DNA of 58,917 bases from SAR92 clade bacterium (GCA_014381985.1 JACNKP010000051.1:1-58917); one strand, 5' to 3'. Counted from the stretch's first letter, positions 11,055 through 21,592 are shown. Numbers and translations are program-made. Notes: a model not told the origin generated them from the letters alone.

Positions 11055-13105
11055 TGGCCATTATCGCCGCCGACATTCAGTGGCGAAAAGGGGCTCCCTA
11101 CTCTACTCTTTTCAATGAATTTTATATTTCTCCCTCTAACGAAACAGAGCAAAATGAGTCTGAATTTTTACAGCTTGGTGATTTCAAGCGACGCTGGCAG
11201 GGTCTAAGCAAACATTGCGCCTCATTCACTATTGCTGAAACTGGCTTTGGCGCAGGCCTCAATTTCCTTTCGTGCTCTGATTTATGGCTAAATATCGCTC
11301 CGAAAAGTAGTGTGCTCGAGTTTTTTTCTGCTGAACTGTTTCCTATCGATAAAGCTGAACTAGCCAAAATATTATCTCAACGTCCCCATTTGCGTAATTT
11401 GTCGGACGAGTTAATTAAACATTACCCAGTACCAGTGGCGGGTATTCATAGTATCGAATTATTCCAAGGTAGGGTAAGGCTTCACCTTATGTTTGGTGAT
11501 GCTAATGAAATGTTTAGCTCAATTAGCCAAAGCCCTAACAAAGAGCAAGCCCATTACAACAGGCGCCCTGTAGACGTATGGCTGCTCGACGGCTTCGCAC
11601 CGACAAATAATCCTGCCATGTGGAGTCCTGAGTTACTGGCAACTATCGCTTCGCTATCTGATCAAACCACCATCGCACTGACGGCTAATATTGATCAAAA
11701 AAAAATCTTAACCGTCTCTAAAAACCTACAGTCAGCTGGATTTTTAATTCAACCAACTGAAAGTAATGGTCCACAAAAATTACGATTAAAAGCGTTATTT
11801 TCCGGTAGAAAACATCAGCAGCTTGAGCTTGATAATTCATCCGGTTCAACCCAATGGCATCTAGATAAGACCGTGCGCCCAATTTCCACCAGAGATCAGG
11901 AGGTAACCATTATTGGCGCTGGTATTGCTGGTTGTACCACCGCTGTGGCTTTAGCTAAACGAGGTTTCAAAGTTAAAGTAATAGACCGGCACCCTAGGGC
12001 CGGCCAGGAGGGGTCGGGTAATAGTCAGGCAATTGTCTATCCAAAGCTGTCACCGAGAGATGATGTACTACCGCGCATTAATCTTCAGGCTTTACTGTTT
12101 TCCAGCCGCTACTATGCACCGTTTTGGGAGGGCGGCCTGGGAAATCAGTGTGGGGTTATCTCTTTGCCTGGAAACGCCAAAATTGCTGAAGATTTTATCC
12201 AGATTAGTCAGCGCTTTTCAGGTTGTGGAGATTTTGTTCAACTTATAGAAAATGACGAACTCTGCGATCGCAGTGGCCTTTCTTTAGCATCTTCAATAGG
12301 TCTATTTTTCCCTCTACTAGGCTGGTTGCCACCGTCAATAATTTGTCAGCAACTGCTGAAAGAGCACGGAATACCTTTGATACATGCGAATATTGATCAT
12401 TTCAATCATCAACAGTCAGACAGTCGATGGCATCTTTTTGATACTTCAGAAAATCTAGTTTATAGCACTGATATCCTTGTGGTTGCGACTGCCTATGGTT
12501 GCGAAAAGTTTGAGCAAACTAATTTCTTACCCGTTACCCAACTAAGAGGCCAAATTAGCAAGTTGCCTGTGGGGACTAGAACCAAGTCACTAAAAACCAT
12601 AGTCTGTGGTGATGGTTATATCACTCCCGCTCATGATAACTATCACAGTTGTGGTGCGACTTATAATAAAGGTCTTTTTTCAACTGAGTTACGTGTGCAA
12701 GATCATGAGATGAATATAGCGCAAATGGGGCACACAGACTCAGGTCTTGGTGATGCCTTAGAAAACCTTGATGCTACTAAGATGGATGGTAGAGCAAATT
12801 TTCGCTGTACCACTAAAGATTACTTACCCATCGTTGGGCCAGTGCCTAACTTTTCATCAATGCTTAAAGACTTTGGGTTTTTGCGCCGAGATGCACGTGC
12901 AGATTCAATGATGATGGGTGATTACTTACCTAACTTATATATTAACTGCGGGATGGGATCTCGAGGGCTTAGCTATGCCCCCTATACCGCAGAGCTTCTA
13001 GCCACTCAGATAAGCCAACAAATCCCCTCTTTGGAGAGAGATCTTATTCAAGCTATGCATCCTGCAAGATTCTTAATTCGCGATCTAAAAAAGAAACGCC
13101 TCTAA
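11054..13105 (+). CDS. mnmC: Bifunctional tRNA mnm5s2U biosynthesis protein MnmC
   Basis: MnmC completes 5-methylaminomethyl-2-thiouridine at the wobble position. The 683-residue protein has both halves: an N-terminal SAM methyltransferase domain (about 1-250; FTIAETGFGAGLNFLSCSDL, DVWLLDGFAPTNNPAMWSPE) and a C-terminal FAD oxidoreductase domain (from about 275; VTIIGAGIAGCTTAVALAKR near 285, GSGNSQAIVYPKLSPRDD, GMGSRGLSYAP). The start is GTG sharing its G with the fldB stop TAG. The length is close to the E. coli protein (668). The coupling to a flavodoxin gene is suggestive for an FAD-dependent enzyme, but that link is inference. Confidence 0.96.
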   Translation: MAIIAADIQWRKGAPYSTLFNEFYISPSNETEQNESEFLQLGDFKRRWQGLSKHCASFTIAETGFGAGLNFLSCSDLWLNIAPKSSVLEFFSAELFPIDKAELAKILSQRPHLRNLSDELIKHYPVPVAGIHSIELFQGRVRLHLMFGDANEMFSSISQSPNKEQAHYNRRPVDVWLLDGFAPTNNPAMWSPELLATIASLSDQTTIALTANIDQKKILTVSKNLQSAGFLIQPTESNGPQKLRLKALFSGRKHQQLELDNSSGSTQWHLDKTVRPISTRDQEVTIIGAGIAGCTTAVALAKRGFKVKVIDRHPRAGQEGSGNSQAIVYPKLSPRDDVLPRINLQALLFSSRYYAPFWEGGLGNQCGVISLPGNAKIAEDFIQISQRFSGCGDFVQLIENDELCDRSGLSLASSIGLFFPLLGWLPPSIICQQLLKEHGIPLIHANIDHFNHQQSDSRWHLFDTSENLVYSTDILVVATAYGCEKFEQTNFLPVTQLRGQISKLPVGTRTKSLKTIVCGDGYITPAHDNYHSCGATYNKGLFSTELRVQDHEMNIAQMGHTDSGLGDALENLDATKMDGRANFRCTTKDYLPIVGPVPNFSSMLKDFGFLRRDARADSMMMGDYLPNLYINCGMGSRGLSYAPYTAELLATQISQQIPSLERDLIQAMHPARFLIRDLKKKRL

Positions 13106-13194
13106 CCAATTAGGGTAGTTTAAAGAACCCTCTCACTTAGTGTAGATTACTGCACGTATATCGATAACTTAACTAAACAGCCGAGAATGGAATC

Positions 13195-15357
13195 ATGTTA
13201 AATTTTAAAATTCAATCAACTACTAGAATCATACTGTTGACCAGTATTTTGTCCTTTGTTGGCTGCACCGAGAACCCTTACCTAGATCTTGAAGGAGCCC
13301 CTCAAGATTCAGACAACTCGTTAACAAAGGTTTGGACTGGCACCTACAATGGTGTCCCCAACTTTGATGAAATGACGCTAGAAGACTTAAAGCCAGCTTT
13401 AAATCAAGCAATGGCAATAAATCTAATCGAAATAGAAAATATTGCTAATCAATCAACTAACCCAAATTTCGATAACACGATAGTCGCTCTTGAGCGCACA
13501 GGTAAAGTCCTCGATAGGGTGTTTACCTACTATGGAATATGGTCATCAAACTTATCTTCCCCTGAATTTCGAAATATTCAGCAGGAAATGGCACCCATAA
13601 TGAGCGCCTTCTTTTCAAAGATTAGCCAAAACCAGGCTCTTTTTAACCGCGTAAAAGCCGTTTACGAAAACCTAGAATCAAGCACTCTCAGAGCGGACCA
13701 ACAGCGTCTAGTGAAGCTTACTTACAATGGTTTCGCCCGCAATGGAGCAACCCTTTCTGAAAAAGATAAAAAGCGCTACACAGAAATCAATCAACGTCTA
13801 GCTGAGCTTCATACTCAATTTGGCAATAATGTACTTGTTGATGAAGAAAACTATGTTGTCTTTGTTAGTGAATTCCAGCTTGGCGGTCTACCAAGTTCGC
13901 TAATAAGAGCGGCGGCTGCAGCGGCGGAAGAGTTAGGCAAGCCCAACATGTATGCCATTACCAACACTCGATCATCGATGGCACCTTTCTTAACCTTTTC
14001 CGAGCACCGTTCACTGCGCCAAAAAGTCTGGAGTAACTACTATAGTCGGGGCGACAATGGCGACCAATACGATAACAATAAAGTTATTGCAGAAATCTTA
14101 AACTTGCGACATGAACGAGTCGGGCTTCTGGGCTATGACAGCTATGCGCAGTGGCGCTTGGAAGATAGGATGGCCAAAAATCCTGAAAACGCCATGGCAC
14201 TGTTAGAAGCCGTGTGGCCTTCGGCAATTGCCCGAGTATCTGAAGAAGTCGCTGACATGCAAGCCATTGCCGACACCGAAAATACTGGTATCAAAATAGA
14301 ACCATGGGATTATCGCTACTATGCTGAAAAGGTCCGGAAAGACCGTTATCAACTGGACTCAGACGAAGTTAAACAGTACCTGCAACTAGATAAACTCAAT
14401 CAAGCAATGTTTTTTGTTGCCAGTGAGCTATTTAATTTCACTTTCACTGCAGTAGCAGAAAATAGTGTTCCGACATTTCATCCAGATGTAAAAGTGTGGG
14501 AGGTAACCGATAAAATTAGCGGGGAACATGTTGGGCTATGGTATTTAGATCCTTTCGCGCGCAAAGGAAAGCGTTCTGGTGCCTGGGCCACCTCGTACCG
14601 CAGCCACACGACCTTTGAGGGTAACAAAACGGTCCTCAGCTCTAATAACTCTAATTTTGTTAAGGCTCCGGCCGGTCAACCTGTCTTAATTTCTTGGGAT
14701 GATGCCACCACCTTTTTCCATGAATTTGGCCACGCTCTTCACTCGCTATCTTCGAGCGTTGAGTATCCCAGCCAAAATGGGGGTGTCCGCGACTACACCG
14801 AGTTTCAATCTCAGTTGCTAGAGAGGTGGTTAATGACAGACGAAGTTATCAACAACTATCTTGTACATCATCAAACCGGTGAGCCCATTCCAAAAGCGTT
14901 AGTGAAAAAAATTAAAGCGGCCGCGACCTTTAATCAAGGGTTCGCTACCACCGAATATCTAGCTAGCGCGATCATGGATTTAAAGTTTCATACTACTGAC
15001 CCATCTGGTATAGACCCAGATATATTTGAACGCAAAACACTGGCTGAGCTAAACATGCCCAAGCAATTGGTTATGCGTCACCGCAGTCCGCATTTTGGTC
15101 ATGTATTTTCGGGCGAAGGTTACTCATCTGGCTATTATGGCTATATGTGGGCGGATGTATTAACTTCCGATGCCGCCGAAGCTTTTGCCGAAGCCCCCAA
15201 CGGCTTCTACGATCAAGACGTCGCAGAACGTCTAGTCAAGCATCTTTTTACGCCGAGAAATGCTATTGATCCGGGCGAAGCCTATAGGGCTTTTCGCGGA
15301 CGTGATGCCGATATAAAACCATTGATGCGTGACCGAGGATTCCCAATTATTGACTGA
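13195..15357 (+). CDS. M3-family oligopeptidase/dipeptidyl carboxypeptidase, predicted lipoprotein
   Basis: A 720-residue zinc metallopeptidase of the thimet oligopeptidase (M3A) family. The HEFGH motif lies at residues 509-513 in ATTFFHEFGHALHSLSS, and a Glu near 536 in YTEFQSQLLERW is the likely third zinc ligand. The C-terminal HFGHVFSGEGYSSGYYGYMW is the substrate tyrosine/glycine loop typical of Dcp/PrlC. The N-terminus has a charged start, a hydrophobic stretch and the lipobox-like SFVGC at about 20-24, so the protein is probably lipid-anchored in the envelope, unlike cytoplasmic E. coli PrlC. Dcp-like peptide degradation in the periplasm is the best guess. It ends 57 bases from convergent hemY. 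Confidence 0.9.
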   Translation: MLNFKIQSTTRIILLTSILSFVGCTENPYLDLEGAPQDSDNSLTKVWTGTYNGVPNFDEMTLEDLKPALNQAMAINLIEIENIANQSTNPNFDNTIVALERTGKVLDRVFTYYGIWSSNLSSPEFRNIQQEMAPIMSAFFSKISQNQALFNRVKAVYENLESSTLRADQQRLVKLTYNGFARNGATLSEKDKKRYTEINQRLAELHTQFGNNVLVDEENYVVFVSEFQLGGLPSSLIRAAAAAAEELGKPNMYAITNTRSSMAPFLTFSEHRSLRQKVWSNYYSRGDNGDQYDNNKVIAEILNLRHERVGLLGYDSYAQWRLEDRMAKNPENAMALLEAVWPSAIARVSEEVADMQAIADTENTGIKIEPWDYRYYAEKVRKDRYQLDSDEVKQYLQLDKLNQAMFFVASELFNFTFTAVAENSVPTFHPDVKVWEVTDKISGEHVGLWYLDPFARKGKRSGAWATSYRSHTTFEGNKTVLSSNNSNFVKAPAGQPVLISWDDATTFFHEFGHALHSLSSSVEYPSQNGGVRDYTEFQSQLLERWLMTDEVINNYLVHHQTGEPIPKALVKKIKAAATFNQGFATTEYLASAIMDLKFHTTDPSGIDPDIFERKTLAELNMPKQLVMRHRSPHFGHVFSGEGYSSGYYGYMWADVLTSDAAEAFAEAPNGFYDQDVAERLVKHLFTPRNAIDPGEAYRAFRGRDADIKPLMRDRGFPIID

Positions 15358-15370
15358 GTTTAGGCCTATC

Positions 15371-15403
15371 TTGTGGCGACGCGACCTAATCTCGTCGCCA
15401 CAA
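15371..15403. terminator. Hairpin between convergent dcp-like and hemY genes
   Basis: An 11-base perfect inverted repeat (TTGTGGCGACG and CGTCGCCACAA, 11-base loop) fills the short gap between the two convergent stop codons. Neither side is followed by a clear T-run, so it may act as a transcript 3'-end stabiliser or a bidirectional, Rho-assisted terminator rather than a classical intrinsic terminator. Confidence 0.6.
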
Positions 15404-15414
15404 ACCTGTCGAGG

Positions 15415-16626
15415 TTACTTGTCCTCGACACCCAAACTAACCCGCAACCCTTGCTTGTACATATGGTGGCTTTCGATCTGATCGCCCATTGCTGCATGGA
15501 CGTCGGCCAATCTTAGGTAGATATCGGCACTTGGCTGTAGCCGGAGGGCAACCGAAAAATAATCTCGCGCCTTTCCCCAAAATCGCAACTGGCAACAAAT
15601 ACGTCCCAAAGCAACCAATAAAACGGCGTCCTCAGGATGATCAGATAGCCATTTTTCAGCGGCAAGCAACTGTTTTTCTGGCGCAGAGGTCTCTAGCTGC
15701 CCAAACCTCTCAACCAACTCAGGGTGCCACCGCTTATTAATTGTTTTGACCAGAAGTAACTGCACCCTATCGGTGTCATTAACTTGTTGTAAAGCATCAA
15801 AATAACCACAGATTAGTTCAGCATTGTTACGCAATCGTCTGGGTATAAGTTCCCAAAGATCTCCCGCCTGATCCTTCTGCTCTTGAAGAGTAAATTCAGG
15901 ATTCGGAATGAAATCAGATAATAAATTAGCATATACATCCTGCTCTAAAGCCTTCATGTCGGATGGATTTATGGCTTTATAATAATTTAAATCATGCAGG
16001 AGTTTTTGCAGAGACGACCAGTCACCCATTAAATAATAGGTATCAGAAAGTAAACGAAGAACACCTCGATCCCCGGGTTTACTTGCTGCAATGGGTTGTA
16101 ATAACTGAATAGCCTCATCCAACTGCTCTTCCAGAATAAGCATTTCAGCCAAAGCCTTATCGGCAAGTAATTTAGCCTTGGGATGGCTCACCTTAAGTTG
16201 CTCTAACAACATGCGAGCCTGATTAATCTGATTATTTTCTGCAGCCGCACGGGCAGCAAACAGCAAGTTCACATCGGGCATGGAAGACCCGTCAGCGCCA
16301 GATAAAAGCATCATTGAGGCCTGCTTCCAGTCATGGTCAGCGAATAGAATTAATCCCTGAGCTGTTTTACTTCCATGCTGTTTACTTCGCCTAAGTGTCC
16401 ACCAATGCCGCAGACCTCCAACATCACCAAGCCATTTAAATAGTAACAACAACCAAGCACCTAAAACCGTCACCGTTAAGTAAAGCAAGATGCCGACCCA
16501 AACGGTCATTTCAACAGTGGTATTGTTGAAACTCAATAAAATATAGCCGCTATCGCTTTGCATCACCCAGATGCTCGCCGCACCAAGTAGCAACGCCATG
16601 ACCAAAGTCACTAATAATCTTCTCAC
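15415..16626 (-). CDS. hemY: HemY-type membrane TPR protein
   Basis: A 403-residue inner-membrane protein encoded with heme genes. Two hydrophobic segments occur at about residues 4-21 and 40-64 (WVGILLYLTVTVLGAWLLLL), followed by a HemY N-terminal region and a long TPR-like helical domain (for example LLADKALAEMLILEEQLDEA and DIYLRLADVHAAMGDQIE). Members of this family sit in hemCDXY operons and are thought to act late in tetrapyrrole synthesis or as scaffolds; the exact activity is not settled. It is distinct from Gram-positive protoporphyrinogen oxidase HemY. Its start overlaps the hemX stop by four bases. Confidence 0.9.
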   Translation of the reverse strand: MRRLLVTLVMALLLGAASIWVMQSDSGYILLSFNNTTVEMTVWVGILLYLTVTVLGAWLLLLFKWLGDVGGLRHWWTLRRSKQHGSKTAQGLILFADHDWKQASMMLLSGADGSSMPDVNLLFAARAAAENNQINQARMLLEQLKVSHPKAKLLADKALAEMLILEEQLDEAIQLLQPIAASKPGDRGVLRLLSDTYYLMGDWSSLQKLLHDLNYYKAINPSDMKALEQDVYANLLSDFIPNPEFTLQEQKDQAGDLWELIPRRLRNNAELICGYFDALQQVNDTDRVQLLLVKTINKRWHPELVERFGQLETSAPEKQLLAAEKWLSDHPEDAVLLVALGRICCQLRFWGKARDYFSVALRLQPSADIYLRLADVHAAMGDQIESHHMYKQGLRVSLGVEDK

Positions 16627-17819
16627 GGCTGGCTATTCCCATCATTTATCACTGGCTGCTCATCAACGCCATCTAACAGGCGGGCTTGCCTCGTAATAAT
16701 CAAAGCCTCAAGAGCATTCATCGACCGATCAACACTAGGTAACTGCTGCACAATATTGACTGCGCTAAGCCTAGAGATACGCTCCTGTAATTCTTTTGAT
16801 CCAGCGTTAAGTTGAAAATACGTCGCCATCCATTGTTGCGCATTTTTTAGGCTAATGGCATATACCACCGGTTCCTCTCGAAGCGCGGCATTAGCTGCCT
16901 GTTGCAGCAGCAAGCGCAGGTTACTGCGCACTATGGATTCTTCAGATGATGATAGTATTGACTGAATTGGAATATCTCTGTCTGTTACCTTAACTAGGCG
17001 ACTGAAGCCGTCAATAAAATCATTAAACCGAGACATCAACGGCACATTTTGTTCGGTCGATATCTCCTTGGGGTGTACAGCCAATAATTCTTCTTCAATG
17101 TCTGAAGTCTCTGTTGAAATCGCTAAGTTAAGTAAATCAAGCCGGTTAATCTGATTTGCTAGGGCATTAATTTCTAGGATAACGCCCTCTATATCAATTA
17201 CGCCAGCTAAACGAAGTGCCATAATGTCCTCAGCCACAGCGGCGCGCACGGAAAATAAATCTAACTGCTCTAAATTACTTAACAAGTCATCCACCTGAGT
17301 TAATAGGGCTAGTGGATTTTTGGTGCTACGTTCAGTTTGTAACCGTTGGTTGGCTAGACGAGTGAGGTATGCAGCTTCGGCCAAATACCAGTCGCTCCGT
17401 GTAGTGGAACCCAACTCAGTGAGGCGTGCGCCCTGACCATTAACTTGCAGTTGGAGATCACTCAGTTGCTTTGACAGCGTTTTAATATAGTTCGACTGAG
17501 CATCTAAAAGAGAATCGCTGTCGGTGTAGTGCCGTTGTGATTGTTGTAAGTGATCATTAAAATCTATGCCCAGACGGGCATACGATCGCTGTTGTAATTG
17601 CTGTTGCTGCCACTCACTCCATCCCAGCCATCCCGAACCGGCCAGAATAGACAGCAGCACTATCACGCAGGCCCATTTTAGTAGCGGGAAATCCCCCGGT
17701 TTTTTAACAGCCGCAACCGCACCGGTTTTGGGCGTCTTTGCAGATTTATCGTTTGCCTTAATTTTAGATTTAGGCACAGGCTGATCACCTGCCTTAGGTT
17801 GCTTAGTTGTTTCTGTCAC
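16623..17819 (-). CDS. hemX: HemX-like membrane protein
   Basis: A 398-residue protein with a basic, proline/lysine-rich cytoplasmic N-terminus (about 1-45), one transmembrane helix at about 47-66 (LLKWACVIVLLSILAGSGWL) and a long helical, coiled-coil-prone periplasmic domain (QQQQLQQRSYARLGIDF and onward). This matches HemX of gammaproteobacterial hem operons. A uroporphyrinogen methyltransferase role was once proposed, but no such catalytic domain is visible; its function is unknown. It starts at GTG (17819) and is coupled to hemY by a 4-base overlap. Confidence 0.87.
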   Translation of the reverse strand: MTETTKQPKAGDQPVPKSKIKANDKSAKTPKTGAVAAVKKPGDFPLLKWACVIVLLSILAGSGWLGWSEWQQQQLQQRSYARLGIDFNDHLQQSQRHYTDSDSLLDAQSNYIKTLSKQLSDLQLQVNGQGARLTELGSTTRSDWYLAEAAYLTRLANQRLQTERSTKNPLALLTQVDDLLSNLEQLDLFSVRAAVAEDIMALRLAGVIDIEGVILEINALANQINRLDLLNLAISTETSDIEEELLAVHPKEISTEQNVPLMSRFNDFIDGFSRLVKVTDRDIPIQSILSSSEESIVRSNLRLLLQQAANAALREEPVVYAISLKNAQQWMATYFQLNAGSKELQERISRLSAVNIVQQLPSVDRSMNALEALIITRQARLLDGVDEQPVINDGNSQP

Positions 17820-17890
17820 CCTCTACCCCTCTCGAACTTAATAAAGGCCCACCTTGAGACGCACCCTACTCTGAATGTAATAGACTTAGT

Positions 17891-18634
17891 TTAAAACACT
17901 TTTTGCAAAGCAGCATACATTGATTCTGGCATTGCGCTATCCGCCACTATCACAGGACCGTAACCCAATCTTTTTGCTGTCTCAGCTACCCGGTTACTGG
18001 GCACCACGACAGGTAAATTGTTAATATTGTTATCACATCTAATCTCACTAATGGGCCCTATAGCCTCTAGTAACTCTGCACTGTGAACAACCAAACAATC
18101 GACTTCTGTGAGTTGCTGATGAGTCACATCGACTTGCTTTTGATCTACAATCCTTCGGTATAGATCGCAATATTCTACTGTAGCACCTCGAGAGATCAAA
18201 CCCTGTTTTAGTGTTTCACGCCCTCGTCCGCCACGAAAAATAACCACGGACTTATTCTCTAAGTTTTTTAGTTTCGATGAAGTCAGCAACCCCTCACTAG
18301 TGATCTGGTCTGTCGGGTAATTTACGGTTTGAGTATAGTCGGCAACCAACTGCGCAGTTTGCCCGCCAATGGCAAAATACTCCATACCCAACGGCAGCAT
18401 TGGCCAATACTGATCCAACCATTTGATCCCTATCTCCGCAGCATTAACACTAACGAAAATAGCTATATCAAACTGATCGAAAGCTAGTATTTTTTGCTTA
18501 ACCTGCTGGCTTTCAAGAATCGGCTCTATCGTCATAATGGGAGTATGGATGACTCTTACTGAACCCTCGTCAAGCAGTAATAAGAATTCGTCCTGCCGTC
18601 GGAGAGGCCTAACCACTAGCACGCACTTATCCAT
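17891..18634 (-). CDS. hemD: Uroporphyrinogen-III synthase
   Basis: HemD closes and inverts the D ring of hydroxymethylbilane to make uroporphyrinogen III. The sequence is poorly conserved in all bacteria; recognisable elements here are CVLVVRPLRRQDEF at the N-terminus, FDIAIFVSVNAAEIGIKW, AIGGQTAQL, VVIFRGGRGRETLKQGLISR and LPVVVPSNRVAETAKRLGYG. The ATG at 18634 lies 7 bases after the hemC stop and gives 247 residues. An ATG at 18652, inside hemC and preceded by GAGG, is an alternative that adds six residues. Confidence 0.93.
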   Translation of the reverse strand: MDKCVLVVRPLRRQDEFLLLLDEGSVRVIHTPIMTIEPILESQQVKQKILAFDQFDIAIFVSVNAAEIGIKWLDQYWPMLPLGMEYFAIGGQTAQLVADYTQTVNYPTDQITSEGLLTSSKLKNLENKSVVIFRGGRGRETLKQGLISRGATVEYCDLYRRIVDQKQVDVTHQQLTEVDCLVVHSAELLEAIGPISEIRCDNNINNLPVVVPSNRVAETAKRLGYGPVIVADSAMPESMYAALQKVF

Positions 18635-18641
18635 CAAGCTG

Positions 18642-19574
18642 CTAACTTTCATAGACCTCAGCCAGTATTTTTTCTGCTCCCTGAGACAGTAAATCTTTGG
18701 CAACTTGGATGCCAAGTTCTTCGGGGTTGTCTCTATGTCCTTGAGCCTGCGCCGTCAAAATATGACAGCCATTAACACTCCCCACTAAGCCTCTCATGGT
18801 AAGGGTTGTGCAGTCCTGTTCAAGCTCAGCAAAACAAGCTATCGGCACCTGACAACCTCCCTGTAGATACCGGTTAGTGGCTCGCTCTGCCAATACGCAG
18901 GTCGCAGAATCAATATGGTTTAGCGGAGCCAACAATTGCTTAGTTTTACTGTCATTACTCCGGCACTCAATACCCACTGCGCCTTGACCTCCAGCAGGAA
19001 GAGAAATATCAGAGGAAAGTTTTTGAGTAATTCGATGGCCCATGTTAAGACGGATCAGTCCCGCGCTAGCCAAAATAATTGCGTCGTACTCTCCCGAGTC
19101 TAACTTAGCCAACCTAGTATTAACATTGCCGCGTAGCTCCCTCACTTGGAGATGGGGAAATGCTGCACGAACCTGACATTGGCGACGCAGGCTAGAGGTA
19201 CCAATAACACTACTATTAGGCATCTGCGCCAAACTATGGAAGCTGTTGGAAACGAAGGCGTCGGAAGGATCCTCCCTCTTGCAGATGACCTCTAACCCAA
19301 GCCCTTGAGGCAACTCCATAGGTACGTCTTTCATTGAGTGCACGGCGATATCCGCAAGACCATCTAGCATCGCGCTCTCCAACTCTTTAACGAAAAGACC
19401 TTTTCCTCCAACCTTGGCCAACGGCGTATCAAGCAACTTATCTCCGCGCGTCGTCATTGGCACTAATTCAACCTGAAGGCCTGGATGATGTCTCAGTAAT
19501 TCACTTTTGACAAACTCTGCCTGCCATAGGGCCAATGGGCTTTTTCGCGTAGCTATTCGAAGGATATCTGTCAC
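18642..19574 (-). CDS. hemC: Porphobilinogen deaminase (hydroxymethylbilane synthase)
   Basis: HemC polymerises four porphobilinogens into hydroxymethylbilane on a dipyrromethane cofactor. The 310-residue protein has [18 protein letters not shown] at the N-terminus, catalytic D83 in AVHSMKDVP, arginine-rich [10 protein letters not shown] and [11 protein letters not shown], and cofactor-binding Cys241 in [14 protein letters not shown]. The start is GTG at 19574; no in-frame ATG lies nearby. It is divergent from argH, and the algZ/algR regulators often found here in pseudomonads are absent. Confidence 0.97.
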   Translation of the reverse strand: MTDILRIATRKSPLALWQAEFVKSELLRHHPGLQVELVPMTTRGDKLLDTPLAKVGGKGLFVKELESAMLDGLADIAVHSMKDVPMELPQGLGLEVICKREDPSDAFVSNSFHSLAQMPNSSVIGTSSLRRQCQVRAAFPHLQVRELRGNVNTRLAKLDSGEYDAIILASAGLIRLNMGHRITQKLSSDISLPAGGQGAVGIECRSNDSKTKQLLAPLNHIDSATCVLAERATNRYLQGGCQVPIACFAELEQDCTTLTMRGLVGSVNGCHILTAQAQGHRDNPEELGIQVAKDLLSQGAEKILAEVYES

Positions 19575-19777
19575 TTAAATGGCCTACATAAGTCGAGTAA
19601 TTCCCATTATCGGTGATTTATCCGCTTTTGTCAGAGATCCATAGAAATTAGATTATAAGGATCCATATAATCCTTGAGTAAGTAGATTTTAGTACAGATA
19701 ATTTCAAGTTTTAACTTATTAGCCTAATGTTTGGCTATAATTGTCCTCTTACAGTTTATAACTAGGCAATAGTGGTC
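19575..19777. promoter_or_regulatory. hemC/argH divergent intergenic region with argH -10 box
   Basis: On the plus strand a perfect TATAAT lies at 19736-19741, about 37 bases before the argH ATG. The region 17 bases further upstream is AT-rich but has no good TTGACA match. A 6-base inverted repeat (AAGGAT and ATCCTT, 19657-19675) and two copies of GATCCATA (from 19636 and 19660) lie nearer hemC. No ArgR-type box was recognised. The hemC promoter must also be in this stretch but is not obvious. Confidence 0.55.
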
Positions 19778-21205
19778 ATGAGTAAATCAATAAAGGGTTT
19801 GGCAGATAAACCTGATAACGCAAAAACCAACCAAGCATGGGGTGGTCGATTTAATGAACCTGTGGATGATTTCGTAGCACGCTTTACTGCTTCGGTTAAT
19901 TTCGATCAGCGTCTTTATCAACATGATATTCAGGGTTCAATTGCTCATGCGTCGATGCTAGCCGAGGTCGGTGTGCTAAGCCCCACCGAGGCAAATGAAA
20001 TAGTCGTTGGCCTGCGAGATATAGCCAGAGATATTGAAAGTGGTAACTTTGACTGGTCGATTGCTCTTGAAGATGTGCACATGAATATTGAGGCCGCATT
20101 GACCGAGAGAATCGGCAGTGTTGGAAAGAAACTCCACACCGGCCGATCTAGAAATGATCAGGTAGCCACCGACATACGCCTTTGGCTAAGAGATGAAATT
20201 GACGGAATTAATGCTCTTTTAAGTGCGTTGCAAAAGGGCATGATTGAACTTGCCTCAACTGAAAGTAATACCATTATGCCGGGATTCACTCACTTACAGA
20301 CCGCTCAACCTGTCACCTTTGGTCATCACCTATTAGCCTGGAACGAAATGCTGGAGCGCGATTTCGGTCGTCTGCAGGATTGCCGAAAACGACTCAATCA
20401 ATGCCCGCTGGGTGCCGCTGCGCTAGCCGGCACCAGTTACCCCATTGACAGGGAATACACTGCAGCACAGCTAGCTTTTGATAAGGCCACCGAAAACTCA
20501 CTCGACTCCGTCAGTGACCGCGACTTTGCCATCGAATTCTGTGCTTTCGCCAGCATACTGCTAACCCATATGTCGCGCATGTCAGAGGAACTTATTCTCT
20601 GGACCTCTGCACAGTTTCAATTTATTGAACTGCCCGATCGTTTTTGCACCGGCTCATCAATTATGCCGCAGAAGAAAAACCCCGATGTCCCTGAATTGGT
20701 GCGCGGCAAAACCGGCAGAGTAAACGGACATCTGATAGCACTGCTAACGCTCATGAAGTCGCAGCCTTTAGCCTACAATAAAGATAACCAAGAAGATAAA
20801 GAACCTTTGTTCGATACCGTGGACACTGTTCGGGACTGCCTGCGTGCATTTGCTGATATGGTACCTGCCATTCAAGCCAATAAAGCAGCCATGTATGAAG
20901 CCGCAAAACGCGGATTCTCCACCGCAACTGATCTGGCTGATTATCTCGTGGGCAAAGGTATTGCTTTTCGTGATGCTCACGAAATTGTGGGTAAGTCTGT
21001 CGCCTATGGCATTGCCGAAAATAAAGATTTATCGGATATGACGATTGGCGAGTTAAGCGCCTTCTCAAAACTCATTAAAGACGATGTTTTCGCAGTGCTC
21101 ACTCTGGAGGGATCAGTTGCCGCGCGCGATCATATTGGAGGCACAGCCCCGCAGCAAGTCAAAGCTGCGGCCCAGCGAGCACTCAAAAAAGTAGCGAACC
21201 GCTAG
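19778..21205 (+). CDS. argH: Argininosuccinate lyase
   Basis: ArgH cleaves argininosuccinate to arginine and fumarate, the last step of arginine synthesis. The 475-residue protein has [20 protein letters not shown] at the N-terminus, [57 protein letters not shown] and the fumarase/aspartase signature [16 protein letters not shown] use the ATG at 19778; a GTG two codons upstream is also possible. The stop abuts the stop of convergent cyaY with no base between them. Confidence 0.97.
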   Translation: MSKSIKGLADKPDNAKTNQAWGGRFNEPVDDFVARFTASVNFDQRLYQHDIQGSIAHASMLAEVGVLSPTEANEIVVGLRDIARDIESGNFDWSIALEDVHMNIEAALTERIGSVGKKLHTGRSRNDQVATDIRLWLRDEIDGINALLSALQKGMIELASTESNTIMPGFTHLQTAQPVTFGHHLLAWNEMLERDFGRLQDCRKRLNQCPLGAAALAGTSYPIDREYTAAQLAFDKATENSLDSVSDRDFAIEFCAFASILLTHMSRMSEELILWTSAQFQFIELPDRFCTGSSIMPQKKNPDVPELVRGKTGRVNGHLIALLTLMKSQPLAYNKDNQEDKEPLFDTVDTVRDCLRAFADMVPAIQANKAAMYEAAKRGFSTATDLADYLVGKGIAFRDAHEIVGKSVAYGIAENKDLSDMTIGELSAFSKLIKDDVFAVLTLEGSVAARDHIGGTAPQQVKAAAQRALKKVANR

Positions 21206-21538
21206 TTAGAAACTAAAGCGGATAGATTCAGATGATTGCAGCTGACAGGCTTCAGTGAGCATGGCTGAAAGCAGTTCACCACTGACAGTATTGCTCCACC
21301 TTGTTTCACCATCATCTTCTTTTAACTTAAAGTGGAATCCGCCAGACTTGGCCGCTAGCCATATTTCAGCCATTGAAGGCTGTCTTGATAAGATAATTTG
21401 AGATCCATTCAGGTCACAGGTTAGCGTGAGCATTCCACCGCTATTTTCATAATCAATATCAACGCCACTATCGTCGATAGTCTCTTCAATTCCAAACATT
21501 AGTTCATCAACTATTTGATTAAATTCTGCTTCGTTCAT
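21206..21538 (-). CDS. cyaY: Frataxin-like protein CyaY
   Basis: CyaY is the bacterial frataxin, an iron-binding acidic protein that modulates cysteine desulfurase IscS during Fe-S cluster assembly. At 110 residues it shows the N-terminal acidic ridge (MNEAEFNQIVDELMFGIEET, then DDSGVDIDYENSGG), the beta-sheet core LTLTCDLNGSQIILSRQPS and MAEIWLAAKSGGFHF with the conserved tryptophan. It is divergent from lptM-lysA, an arrangement common in relatives. The -10 regions of the two divergent promoters appear to overlap near 21582-21589 (AGTATAAT). Confidence 0.92.
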   Translation of the reverse strand: MNEAEFNQIVDELMFGIEETIDDSGVDIDYENSGGMLTLTCDLNGSQIILSRQPSMAEIWLAAKSGGFHFKLKEDDGETRWSNTVSGELLSAMLTEACQLQSSESIRFSF

Positions 21539-21592
21539 TACGGTTAACCCAGGCTGGTTTTTTTCTAAAAGTTAGATCGCCAGTATAATTGT

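Noticed and set aside
16623-17819. hemX as uroporphyrinogen-III C-methyltransferase
   Set aside because: The historic label is not supported: no SUMT motifs, only a membrane anchor and a helical domain.
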